64,000 nt of DNA. Origin: Candidatus Melainabacteria bacterium. GTDB taxonomy: Bacteria > Cyanobacteriota > Vampirovibrionia > 2-02-FULL-35-15. The notes beneath the pieces are model-generated. The model worked only from the letters and a program-made list of their open reading frames with translations, was not told where the DNA came from and made no database searches. The translations under genes were made by a program, and so were the position numbers. Numbering within the stretch: position 1 is the stretch's first letter; the number at the start of each line of letters is the position of its first letter. The DNA lies in contig JAHFBF010000001.1 in the NCBI GenBank assembly GCA_023250195.1, forward strand, positions 186,001-250,000, read 5' to 3'. Below, one piece after another: positions 8,848 to 18,100 of this stretch.

Positions 8848-9071
8848 TGAACGAATTAAATTTAGATGCAGAAAGCATAACAAGAAATAAAACCTATGGT
8901 GGTATTGAACACCTTCAACATCTATTAAAAATTGGCTGGTCACCTGACAGCCAGCTTATAAAAAAGTTTTTACTTGAAAATAACCTGTCAAATAACGATA
9001 TTATAGAAGCAATAAAAAAGTTAAATGAAAGCCAAAATAAAGAGTGTTGTATAGATAGAAGTAATGTATGA
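8847..9071 (+). CDS. Small protein of unknown function, coupled to the histidine phosphatase
   Basis: 74 residues, hydrophilic and mostly helical in appearance, ending with two adjacent cysteines (KECCIDRS). No signal peptide and no family recognised. Its ATG overlaps the phosphatase stop by one base, which implies translational coupling, and it ends 51 bp before rpmG. Confidence 0.6.
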   Translation: MNELNLDAESITRNKTYGGIEHLQHLLKIGWSPDSQLIKKFLLENNLSNNDIIEAIKKLNESQNKECCIDRSNV

Positions 9072-9093
9072 ACACGTTTTGCTGTTATATAAT
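9065..9093 (+). promoter_or_regulatory. Possible rpmG promoter
   Basis: A TATAAT box at 9088-9093 lies 30 bp before the rpmG start, with a weak -35 (TGTATG) 17 bp upstream. An AAAGGA ribosome site follows. Confidence 0.35.
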
Positions 9094-9122
9094 TAAAAGG
9101 CTTATAAATAAAGGATACAACA

Positions 9123-9302
9123 ATGGCAAAAAAAGGCGACAGAGTAATAGTTACACTGGAGTGTACAGAAGCAAGAAAAGAAGGCAAAACTCCTTCCAGG
9201 TATTCAACTACTAAAAACAAAAGAAAACAAACTGAAAGATTAGAGTTAAGGAAATATAATCCTTACCTAAAAAAATATACTCTCCACAAAGAAATAAAAT
9301 AA
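9123..9302 (+). CDS. rpmG: 50S ribosomal protein bL33
   Basis: A 59-residue protein beginning [17 protein letters not shown] and containing the family segments [22 protein letters not shown] and LKKYTLHKE. It is a protein of the large ribosomal subunit. Only one cysteine is seen, so this is the zinc-independent form. It has an AAAGGA ribosome site and ends 11 bp before the CapD-type gene. The usual companions secE and nusG are not adjacent. Confidence 0.95.
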   Translation: MAKKGDRVIVTLECTEARKEGKTPSRYSTTKNKRKQTERLELRKYNPYLKKYTLHKEIK

Positions 9303-9313
9303 CAAACCGGGAG

Positions 9314-11236
9314 ATGCTGTCTTTGATTAAAAAAGAATGGATATATTCTTTAAAACGAGTATCCAGAATAATAATTGATCTTTCCTTATTTGCTTTATCT
9401 CTGATAATTTCTTACAAGTTACGACTTGAGCACAACGTCTCCACTGAAACACAGGGATGGTTCTGGAATTCACAACTTCCATTTGTTTTACCAATTGTAC
9501 TTTCTTTAAGATTACTATTTCTATTTATATTTCAAATTTACAGCAGGATGTGGAGATACACAGAATTAAATGAAATCTTAGAACTTACAAAACCAATTTT
9601 CTATTCATCTTTAATTCTATCCACTCCGCGTATTATTGGACTTAACGCTTACAACCAGCTTTTTGTAATTCCACTCGGCGTGATAATTATTGATTCATCA
9701 TTAAGCTTAATTTTCCTCTCATTCGCCAGACTGCTTAGAAAATGGCAGATTACAAAAAGAACAATTAAAAAAAGGCAGAAAGCAAATAATCATAGAGAAA
9801 AAAAACGTACTCTTTTAATTGGTGCGGGTCAGGCAGCCCAGGAGCTGGTAAGAAAGGTTATACAACATCCTGAACTTGATATAGAAATAATCTGTGCCCT
9901 TGATGACGATGAAAGAAAGCAAAAGATAAAAATCAGTGACAAAGTAAGAGTAATCGGACATATTAATGATTTAAGTAAAACCGTAGCCGACCACAACATT
10001 GAACAAATAATAATTGCCATTCCATCATTACCACCGAATCAAATTAGAGAAATTATAGATCTCTGTCAGACAACAAAACTTGAAACCAAAATTATCCCCG
10101 GAGTAGATCAACTGGCTGAAGGAAAAGTTACAATCGAAAAAATTAGGAGAATCAGCCTGGAAGATCTTCTTGGACGCGAACCAGTAGATTTATCAATCCC
10201 CGAAGTAGCTGCTTTTATAAATAATAAAACAATTTTAATTACAGGAGCAGGAGGCTCAATAGGCAGCGAATTAACGAAACAATTAGTTACTAATTTTTCA
10301 CCAAAGAAAATATACATCCTTGGAAGAGGTGAGAATAGTATATTTCAACTTTCTCAGGAATTAAGCCGTTTAACTTCAATACCATTTACCCCGATTATCT
10401 GTGATATTAGAAACTATAAATTCCTCCGCGACCATATAACAAATATCTCTCCTGATTTAATTTTTCATGCAGCAGCACACAAACATGTGCCATTAATGGA
10501 AGAGCACCCAATGGAAGCATTTGAAAACAATGTAATTGGCACTAAAAATCTGGCAGAAATAGCCGGATTACTAAATATTGAAACTTTTGTGAATATTTCA
10601 ACCGATAAAGCAGTAAATCCTATTAACGTTTTGGGTAATACAAAAAGGCTTGCTGAGCTTATTGTAAACACCTATGCTGAAAAATTCACAAAGACAAAAT
10701 ATATTTCAGTCCGGTTTGGCAATGTAATTGGAAGCAGGGGAAGCGTAATCCCAATATGGGAAGATCAGTTAAAAAATAATCTACCTATAACTGTTACTGA
10801 CAAAAACGCATATAGATTTTTTATGACAATCTCAGAATCAGCCCAACTCGTAATAAAGGCAGGTGCAGTAGGAAAAACTTCAGAAATCATGGTACTGGAC
10901 ATGGGCAATGAAGTAAATATAGACTCTCTGGCAAAAGATTTCATAAGATTATCAGGAAATGATCCTGATCAAATAAAAATCAAATATACAGGACTCAGAC
11001 CCGGCGAAAAGTTAAAAGAAGAACTTGTTGGTTATTATGAAGGAACAAATAGTACAAAACATAAAAAGATTTTAGTTATTGAACCGAAAGAATTTTCAGC
11101 GAGTTCTCTATTAAATACTCTTGAAGAATTACAGCAATTATCCACAAAATCCGACAAAATAACTTTTAAAGATAAGCTTTTTGAGGAAGTCAAAAAAATA
11201 AATGGGCTAGAAAAATCAATCCCTGTAAAGGTTTGA
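9314..11236 (+). CDS. CapD/FlaA1/PglF-type membrane nucleotide-sugar 4,6-dehydratase
   Basis: 640 residues. About four membrane helices in the first ~140 residues are followed by a CoA-binding-like Rossmann domain (LLIGAGQAAQELV) and the C-terminal short-chain dehydrogenase domain beginning ITGAGGSIGSELTKQL. Relatives convert UDP-GlcNAc to the 4-keto-6-deoxy sugar that feeds glycan and protein-glycan synthesis. The active-site region ISTDKAVNP has Thr430, Asp431 and Lys432, and Lys444 is conserved. The position that is Met in the well-studied T-M-K triad is Leu440 here (NVLGNTKR). It lies beside a convergent DegT aminotransferase gene, a common partner in making amino sugars. Family is certain; the product sugar is not. 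Confidence 0.9.
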   Translation: MLSLIKKEWIYSLKRVSRIIIDLSLFALSLIISYKLRLEHNVSTETQGWFWNSQLPFVLPIVLSLRLLFLFIFQIYSRMWRYTELNEILELTKPIFYSSLILSTPRIIGLNAYNQLFVIPLGVIIIDSSLSLIFLSFARLLRKWQITKRTIKKRQKANNHREKKRTLLIGAGQAAQELVRKVIQHPELDIEIICALDDDERKQKIKISDKVRVIGHINDLSKTVADHNIEQIIIAIPSLPPNQIREIIDLCQTTKLETKIIPGVDQLAEGKVTIEKIRRISLEDLLGREPVDLSIPEVAAFINNKTILITGAGGSIGSELTKQLVTNFSPKKIYILGRGENSIFQLSQELSRLTSIPFTPIICDIRNYKFLRDHITNISPDLIFHAAAHKHVPLMEEHPMEAFENNVIGTKNLAEIAGLLNIETFVNISTDKAVNPINVLGNTKRLAELIVNTYAEKFTKTKYISVRFGNVIGSRGSVIPIWEDQLKNNLPITVTDKNAYRFFMTISESAQLVIKAGAVGKTSEIMVLDMGNEVNIDSLAKDFIRLSGNDPDQIKIKYTGLRPGEKLKEELVGYYEGTNSTKHKKILVIEPKEFSASSLLNTLEELQQLSTKSDKITFKDKLFEEVKKINGLEKSIPVKV

Positions 11237-11241
11237 CAGTT

Positions 11242-12381
11242 TTAGCTATTTTCAAGTATATTTCTAATTTGTTCAACAACATATTCCTGAACTTCAGGCT
11301 TTATTTCAGGATAGATTGGCAAAGATAAGATCTCATTACAAATTTTTTCTGTAACTGGTAATAAACCACTCTTATAATTTAAATATTCAAAAGCTTTTTG
11401 CAAATGGATTGGGATTGGATAGTAAATTATAGTTTCTATTCCTAATTCTTTTAACTTTTCATGTACTAAATCTCTATTTTGCAGTCTTATCGTATATTGA
11501 TGAAAAATATGATGGCAACCAGGTTTTACCTGAGGAATAATAATTCCTTTTACATTCTTAAGAAGCTCATTATAATAAGCTGCGGCTTTTTGGCGTTTCA
11601 CATTCCATTCATCTAAATATTTCAACTTTACTCTTAAAATTGCAGCCTGAATTTCATCAAGCCTGCTGTTTAATCCTATATATTCATGCACATAACGTTT
11701 TAAAGAACCATGAAATCTAAGCTGTTTAATTTTTCTAGCAAGCTCTTCATTATTAGTTACAACAGCTCCAGCATCTCCAAAAGCACCAAGATTTTTTGTA
11801 GGGAAAAAACTTATAGTCCCTATATCACCAAAAGTGCCAACAGTTTTTCCATTTAACTTAGCTCCTACAGCCTGAGCACAATCTTCTATAACAAATAAAT
11901 TATGTTTCTTTGCAATATCAACTACTTTCAAAATGTCACATGGCTGCCCATATAAATGAACAGGAATAATTGCTTTGGTGTTTTTAGTAATTAATTTCTC
12001 AATCTTATCTGGATCAATATTAAAATCATTTTCCTGAATGTCTATAAAGACAGGCTTTGCTCCAACTAAAGCAATAGCTTCACTCGTTGCAAAAAAGCTA
12101 TGAGATGCAGTAATAATCTCATCCCCCTGCCTAATACCTAAAGCCATTAAAGAAAGAATAAGAGCATCTGTGCCATTTGCACAGGATATAACATGCTTGG
12201 TCTCAATATACTTAGATAATTCTTCTTCAAAAAGGGTAACGTTAGAACCAAGGATATAAGAACCAGAAGCTAAAACCTCAAGAACTACATTTTCAATTTC
12301 ATTTTTGATTAATTGATAGCTTGAAGCTAAATCAATAATAGGTATCTTTTTAACTTTTTGTACAATACCTGACTTTATCAT
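11242..12381 (-). CDS. DegT/DnrJ/EryC1/StrS-family sugar aminotransferase
   Basis: 379 residues of the PLP-dependent family that aminates keto sugars on nucleotide carriers. The PLP lysine is Lys196 in [15 protein letters not shown]. The upstream [12 protein letters not shown] supplies the cofactor Asp and Gln, and SCANGTDAL binds phosphate. Length and motif order are typical. Its start overlaps by 4 bp the stop of an upstream 30-residue basic reading frame. Next to the CapD-type dehydratase it would be expected to aminate the 4-keto product, but that pairing is inference because the two genes are convergent. Confidence 0.92.
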   Translation of the reverse strand: MIKSGIVQKVKKIPIIDLASSYQLIKNEIENVVLEVLASGSYILGSNVTLFEEELSKYIETKHVISCANGTDALILSLMALGIRQGDEIITASHSFFATSEAIALVGAKPVFIDIQENDFNIDPDKIEKLITKNTKAIIPVHLYGQPCDILKVVDIAKKHNLFVIEDCAQAVGAKLNGKTVGTFGDIGTISFFPTKNLGAFGDAGAVVTNNEELARKIKQLRFHGSLKRYVHEYIGLNSRLDEIQAAILRVKLKYLDEWNVKRQKAAAYYNELLKNVKGIIIPQVKPGCHHIFHQYTIRLQNRDLVHEKLKELGIETIIYYPIPIHLQKAFEYLNYKSGLLPVTEKICNEILSLPIYPEIKPEVQEYVVEQIRNILENS

Positions 12382-12470
12382 TTACTCTTTCTGGCAAGAG
12401 CTCTTTTTTTTCTTTTTCTCTTTAATGATTTTCTGGCTCTTTTCATTCCTGGTTGCTGTTTCAATTTCAT
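12378..12470 (-). CDS. 30-residue highly basic peptide, coupled upstream of the aminotransferase
   Basis: An ATG at 12470 preceded by a good AGGAG ribosome site opens a 30-codon frame whose TGA overlaps the aminotransferase ATG (ATGA). The peptide is dominated by Lys and Arg ([19 protein letters not shown] in its second half) with almost no acidic residues, like small ribosome- or RNA-binding proteins. I could not match it to a named family. It may be a genuine small protein or a leader that loads ribosomes for the aminotransferase, whose own ribosome site is weak. Confidence 0.55.
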   Translation of the reverse strand: MKLKQQPGMKRARKSLKRKRKKRALARKSK

Positions 12471-12479
12471 TGTTTACTC

Positions 12480-13406
12480 CTATTTATTTACAACAGAAAT
12501 TGTAGTTGGAAATATATCAACTGTTGGTCCTGTTACTATAGCAGTATGACTGGTTTGCGGCAAAGCAAAGCTTAATTTTGACTTTCCTACTCCTTTTGGA
12601 AGTAAATCCACATCAATAGTAAAATCTTTCTCGGCCTCATTAGTCAAAACTATTTCAACCCCGGAACCGCCACCTTCACCACTAAAAGAACTTGAGTTAA
12701 AAGACTTGGCTGCAATCCCCGGAGCAATAATTGCATGTCCAAATGTTTCATCAACATCAATAACTTTATTATCAGCTAATAAAATCGGTATAAAAATTGT
12801 CTCTTCCTTTTGTGCCAGTCTTTGAATCTCTAAAGTAATCTTATTTTGATTTAAAACCAGTCTCTTCCTACCTTTCTCAAGTTTTTCAGTAACCTCTATC
12901 TCATTATTTGTTTTAACATTAATCATTACATCATTATCAATTACCAGTCCTTTTGAAGGCAATGCTAATTCATCAGCAACCATTAAGAGAGATACATCTG
13001 ATACACCATTGCCAACAGAAGTTAGAAAAATATTTAACTTTAAGGTTGCTGGCAATCCATTTTCATCGAATTTGATTAACCCAACCCCTGTTCCAGCCTT
13101 ATCTTTTGATGTTGAAGCTACTGCCAGAATATTAGAAGTAGCAAGGCCATCCAATGAAACCTTCTCTACATCTACAATCATTGTGTCAAGCTTTATTGGA
13201 ATAAATAGTGTTTGTTGTCCTTTTGGAATATCTTTAACCGTTATTTCAATTGAATATTGAGGCACTGTTATGGTCCTTGAATCCTGTTTAGCTATTTCCT
13301 TTTTAACAATCTTAGTTTCTGTTTTAATCACTTTTGTTTCTGCAATAACTTTCAAAGACTGTACACATAGAAAACCTATAATCAAAACAATTAATAGTTG
13401 TTTCAT
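12480..13406 (-). CDS. Secreted protein with two cohesin-like beta domains
   Basis: 308 residues from the ATG at 13406, preferred because an AAGGGG ribosome site abuts the earlier in-frame ATG at 13412 and is properly spaced from this one. An N-terminal signal peptide (LLIVLIIGFLC, cut probably near VIAE) leads to two beta-rich repeats. The first begins SIEITVKDIPKGQQT and holds LPATLKLNIFLTSVGNGVSDVSLL; the second begins NKITLEIQRLAQ. The first repeat lines up with the N-terminal domain of the neighbouring 464-residue secreted protein, showing common ancestry. The fold looks like cohesin/Ig type. Function unknown; extracytoplasmic binding or surface assembly is plausible. Confidence 0.7.
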   Translation of the reverse strand: MKQLLIVLIIGFLCVQSLKVIAETKVIKTETKIVKKEIAKQDSRTITVPQYSIEITVKDIPKGQQTLFIPIKLDTMIVDVEKVSLDGLATSNILAVASTSKDKAGTGVGLIKFDENGLPATLKLNIFLTSVGNGVSDVSLLMVADELALPSKGLVIDNDVMINVKTNNEIEVTEKLEKGRKRLVLNQNKITLEIQRLAQKEETIFIPILLADNKVIDVDETFGHAIIAPGIAAKSFNSSSFSGEGGGSGVEIVLTNEAEKDFTIDVDLLPKGVGKSKLSFALPQTSHTAIVTGPTVDIFPTTISVVNK

Positions 13407-13494
13407 TTGCATCCCCTTATTTTCTAATTCATTCTATCAAAAATATAAGTAGCAATACTGTTAAAGCAAATAGAAGATTATTAGGAGAATTAAT

Positions 13495-13526
13495 AAAAAA
13501 AAGAGGCACTTGTTTAAGTGCCTCTT
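13495..13526 (-). terminator. Intrinsic terminator of the 464-residue secreted protein gene
   Basis: A perfect 11-bp stem (AAGAGGCACTT at 13501-13511 with its complement at 13516-13526), a 4-base loop, and a T-run on the minus strand made by the A-run at 13495-13500. It lies 26 bp after the stop of the upstream minus-strand gene. Confidence 0.9.
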
Positions 13527-13551
13527 TTAGCTAGTATAGTAAATACTAAGT

Positions 13552-14946
13552 TTATTGAAGTGAATTTGAACAACTGCCGCTGACTTGGACTTTCTTACCA
13601 GCAGTACCATTGTCTGTAGTTACATTTACATAACTACCCTTTGGTATGCATGAAGAAACTGGGTAATTTACCTTAACAACCTTACCCTTAGCAGCTACAG
13701 AAGTTGAGACTCTGTCTGTTGGGACAAGTTCTACTGTTGTTTTGTCAACAGTGAATTTTTGTCCAAATATTCTTAAGACAGTTCCTGAGCTTCCATTGCT
13801 AGCTCTAGCTGAGTTAACTTTAGGTGCACTACCACCAGCTCCTGCTGTAATTGAAACGCTTCCTAAATCAACTTCAGATTTTCCAACTTTTAACTTAAGA
13901 GCTAGACTTCCTGAACTTGGTAGTTTAACAACTGCAATACCAACCATGTTGCTATCTACAAAATCAACGTGCTTACCATTTAATGTAGCTTCAGTTCCTT
14001 CCTTAACTCCACTAGCAGAGAAAGAAATTGCTGCTTTTCCTGGTCCAACTACTGAAGTTGGTCCAATTAATGCAAATGAACCACCTGATGTGCTTCCACC
14101 ACCAGAATTAGTTACGCTATTTGGGCTAACTGTTGCAACTACACTGCTTGTAACATCAGTTCCACCGGCAACTTCTACTTTACTGACTGAAATTGTAGAT
14201 GTACCACCTGTTGAACCAGCTTTTAACATTGCAGTTAGTATAACTTTATTGTCAGAAACAACTCCATCCCATGCTGCTGTTAAAACGTTGCCTTTTACTT
14301 CGGTTAACAATTGTGTTGCACCGGTACCCATAAATGTAAGTCCCGCTGTATCAACTGTTGCAACTCCGGCTGTTCCAAATGCAAGGGTTACGTTTGCTCC
14401 ATTTGTACTGTTTAGTGCTTGACCATCAATTGTAATGGTAACTGTATCTGCACTTAACATACCAGATCCGCCTGTAGTGCTTGATGATGAGGTTGATGAT
14501 GTGCTTGTTGAACTTGATGATGCTACTGCAACTGAACTTACATCAACTGCTGCCATTGCTCCGGCAATTGCTACACCACCGCTACCAAGCATATCTAAAA
14601 CATTTCCTACTACTAAAGATGACATCCCTGCAGCAACTCCTGTTAAATCAACTGTTAATTTTACGGTTGCTGGTAGATCCATATCTGAGAGTACTGCTAC
14701 ACCTTTTGAACCACCATCTGCTAAACCAAGTCCACCTACATCTGATGATACTGCACCCAATTTTAAAACTGCTGTATCTACTGTAACTTCAACTGCAAGT
14801 GATGATGTACCTGCTGGTATTCCACTTACTGTAATTACTGCTTTCGATGGTGTTGCTGTTTGTGCATTTGCTACTGAAAAATTAAATCCAAAGCAAATTG
14901 ACATAAGCAACATTAAAAACACACCTAAAGTCGCTTTTCTAACCAT
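13552..14946 (-). CDS. Secreted cohesin-like / IPT-TIG domain protein
   Basis: 464 residues from the ATG at 14946. The longer frame from a GTG at 14961 would place the GGAGG ribosome site inside the gene. The protein has a signal peptide (FLMLLMSICFGF, cut near ANAQ). It then has two cohesin-like beta domains (AVITVSGIPAGTSSLAVEV and VTITIDGQALNSTNG) joined by a Ser/Thr run near residues 150-165. The C-terminal region is IPT/TIG-like (VNSARASNGSSGTVLRIFG) with two cysteines near the end (SSCIPKGSY and SGSCSNS) likely to form a disulfide. It is rich in Gly, Ser, Thr and Val, with base composition unlike the AT-rich neighbours. Probably an abundant surface protein and a plausible glycosylation target. 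Confidence 0.75.
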   Translation of the reverse strand: MVRKATLGVFLMLLMSICFGFNFSVANAQTATPSKAVITVSGIPAGTSSLAVEVTVDTAVLKLGAVSSDVGGLGLADGGSKGVAVLSDMDLPATVKLTVDLTGVAAGMSSLVVGNVLDMLGSGGVAIAGAMAAVDVSSVAVASSSSTSTSSTSSSSTTGGSGMLSADTVTITIDGQALNSTNGANVTLAFGTAGVATVDTAGLTFMGTGATQLLTEVKGNVLTAAWDGVVSDNKVILTAMLKAGSTGGTSTISVSKVEVAGGTDVTSSVVATVSPNSVTNSGGGSTSGGSFALIGPTSVVGPGKAAISFSASGVKEGTEATLNGKHVDFVDSNMVGIAVVKLPSSGSLALKLKVGKSEVDLGSVSITAGAGGSAPKVNSARASNGSSGTVLRIFGQKFTVDKTTVELVPTDRVSTSVAAKGKVVKVNYPVSSCIPKGSYVNVTTDNGTAGKKVQVSGSCSNSLQ

Positions 14947-15072
14947 TTTATTTTCCTCCACCCTTTCCTAAACTTTTTTTTACTTGACTTGAGACTAAAT
15001 TATAAATTAGTCCTTAATTAGTTATATTTTATAAAATTTTATTAGATTACTTATTGTCAAAATTGGTTTTTT

Positions 15073-15100
15073 AAAAAAGAGGCCCCCGTTTGGGGGCCTT
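15073..15100 (-). terminator. Strong intrinsic terminator of the 1364-residue surface protein gene
   Basis: GGCCCCC and GGGGGCC arms (15081-15087 and 15092-15098) with a 4-base loop. On the minus strand the hairpin is followed by a T-run made by the A-run 15073-15078. It lies 22 bp after the stop codon, and its GC-rich stem in an AT-rich genome points to a highly expressed gene. Confidence 0.92.
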
Positions 15101-15121
15101 CTTTTAAAAAGAGCTTAGCCT

Positions 15122-18100
15122 TTAGCTAAGACCGAGAGCTGACTTGGCAGCTTTGATAACTGCTTGGAGTGTATTTCCTCCGGCAGTTACTACTGCTGAC
15201 AGACCACCGTTAGATGATACAAAGCTAAGTACTTCGGCAATTGATACTTTGCCATCTGCACCTGCTATTTGATTAAAGATATCATCTACTGATTGTCCTG
15301 AACCACCGCCACCACAAATAGCTGTCTTTGTAGCTGCAGTGGTCTTTGTACCACTAACTTGTTCAGCTGCATTGACAGTTATACTTGTTGCCGTTGCACA
15401 ATCACCTCTGAGTTTGGCTGTAAATGAACCATCTTCAGAAGCTGTTACTGTGGTTGTGTCATATGTTGTGCTTGCTCCTGTTGTAACAACAACTTGAGCA
15501 CCACCATCTACAGCTCCTGCAGTACCTGTTACGGTAACTACATTATCTGTTGATGGAGAACCACTTGAGCTAAGTGCTGCTGCTGAAGCAGTAATCTTGG
15601 AAGAATCTGCATTCTTTAAACTGCCTGCTGCAAGTACCTTAGCAAATGTGGTGATCTGAGGTGTACCTTCAGATGTAAGTCTGGATGTCAGCAATTGATT
15701 TGCTAATGAACCAGTACCTAACTGAAGTGCTGCTGTTGCTGCTGTTGCTCCATTAAGCTGAGTAAATGCTTTTGTAGAGGCAGGTGCAAACGGTGTGAAT
15801 ACGGTCGGTGTTGAAGCGCTATTACCAGATGCAATACCTGGGGTATTTACAACTACTCCACCATCTTGTGAGAAGAACTCGACTGATGCAGCTAAGTCAG
15901 TTGTACTGCTTATTGCTGCACTAAGTACTGCATTCTTAACAGTAATGGTTGTTGTAGATGTAGCTGGATCTGCTGCACCTGTTGCAGTGTTTCTCTTAAC
16001 TCCAATGATAAGTGTACCAATTGGTGCATTTGCATCAACTGTTGATGAAGTCACTAGTAATGGATTTCCATCTACTACCAATGAAGTATCAGAGAAGCTA
16101 ACATCCGCTGCTACTGGTGCTGCGCTAAACCCTGAAGCTGAAGAAGGTACTACCCAGATTTGACCCTTGCTAAGTACAGTAGATAGTACTGAATTATCAG
16201 GATCTAAGTTTCTGGCTGATGTTCTTCCGCCAATTGGAATTGACTTTGGATCAGTTTCAGCAACTGTAAACGTATGTGAGGTAGATGCAGAACCACCAGA
16301 TAATCGAGGAGTTGCTCCTGTCATAGAGTTAGTGGATACTTCACCTTTTGTTGAATTTGCTGTATCATTGCCGAAAACAAAGGTTGCAGCTTGTTTTGCT
16401 GTACCAAAGTTTGCTGTGCCAAGGCTTGCAGTAACTGTTGCACCAGATACTTTGTTATTAGCAACTACTGCGCCCATTAAGTCGCCTGTAACTGCTGTAG
16501 GACAGAAGATATCCTGTGAATCAAGTCTAAACAAGATAGCATCTCTAACTGCACTGTCAGTTGCTCCACCTAGTCCAGATGCGATTCTAAACCTTAGTTT
16601 AGCTGGAGTTGATCCTGTTGCTGGTTCAACTACATTTGCATTTGTAATGGCTGCATCACCGGAACCACCTGCTGATACTGCTGCCGATAGGCCTGCTGTA
16701 CTTGTAATTGTCGTTCTGGTTACATCATTACCGCCGGTTGCTGAAGTAGTAGATACTGCTGTATTGTTATCATCTCTATCGTCAATAACATCACAACCTG
16801 ATGGTAAGCTAACTTCAAATACTGTTCCTTGACTTCCGCCGCCTACTTGGCTGACTAACTCATTGAAACCGGTATTAGTAGTTTCTTTTACTAAGATACC
16901 TCTGCCTTCACCTTGTACAACTGATGAACCGTCAACTACAGTATTGCCAGAAACTGAGTTGCCGACACCACCTGTAAATAAGGCTGATGGAGAAGCAATA
17001 GTTGCACCTGTACATGCTCCTGTAACTGCTGCATCAAATGTACCTGTGCTAACTCCACTTAGTACAACACTGGATTCACCGCCACTTGAGCAAGTAACTC
17101 CTAGTTGACTGTTTGAAGCTAAAGCTACACCTTGTGCACTTGCTAGGTTGCTGCCACCTGTGCTCGTGCTACTTGATGCTAAAGCACCAACTAATTTTGC
17201 AAGAGTTAAGGTAGTGCTTCCAGTTAAGTTATTACCAGAGATTTCAGCTATAAGGTTTACATCAGTTGCAAATGTGCTGCTAATGTTTGTAACCTGTATT
17301 CTAGGTGTAACGGCAATAATGTCTCTTACATTATCAAAGCCATTTGAAATTGGGAGCAATGTCAATGTATTGTTAACGCATGATGCATATAACAATGCAT
17401 TACCTGATGTTTGTGAGATATTCGTACCCGTCCATGGAGAAAATGCCAAGGATGTTGCATTAACTGGATTTGATCCACCGATGTTTGTCAGTGCTTGTGT
17501 AAACAATGTAGTAGCACTGTTAACAACAAAGCTATTACCAGCTTGAGTTGCTCTGATAATTTGATTTAAACCATCAGTTGTACCAACTGCTACGGCTGCA
17601 CTGTTTACCAATGCAAACCAACCCGCCACTGGGTTTGTGCTAGTACCGCACTCTAACCTTAAGTCAATGAATGTACTGTTAAATGGTTCTGTAGTATTAC
17701 CTGCAGTTTGGTTAAATCCACCGAGGGCTGCTCCCCCTGCGGTTTGACCTTCTTGAACCGAAGCAACAGCACCACCATTTACTGAGACAACACCCCATGA
17801 AGTACCAGTTACCTGATATGTAGCATTGGTTGTAGTAATAGCAGCACTATCAAATGTAGCTGCTCTTAGTGCACCTAAGAAGCCGCTTCTTCCTGCTTGA
17901 GTTGCTGCAAAACCTGCTTGTGATGGTGTAGCACCTGCTGTTGAACCACCAATGATAATGTCAACTCCTAATACTGCAGTAGTAGCAGATGCATTATCAT
18001 CCGCAAATGCAATTGTAATAGGGGCTGCAACTGAGTTATTAAAGTATGTAGTTAGATCAAGTGCAGAGCCACTTGGAGTAAGTCCTGCTGAAGTAATTGC

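Noticed and set aside
13742-14971. Plus-strand frames opposite the 464-residue secreted protein
   Set aside because: Same antisense effect of Ser/Thr/Val-rich composition; no independent start signals and repetitive Val/Pro/Thr translations.
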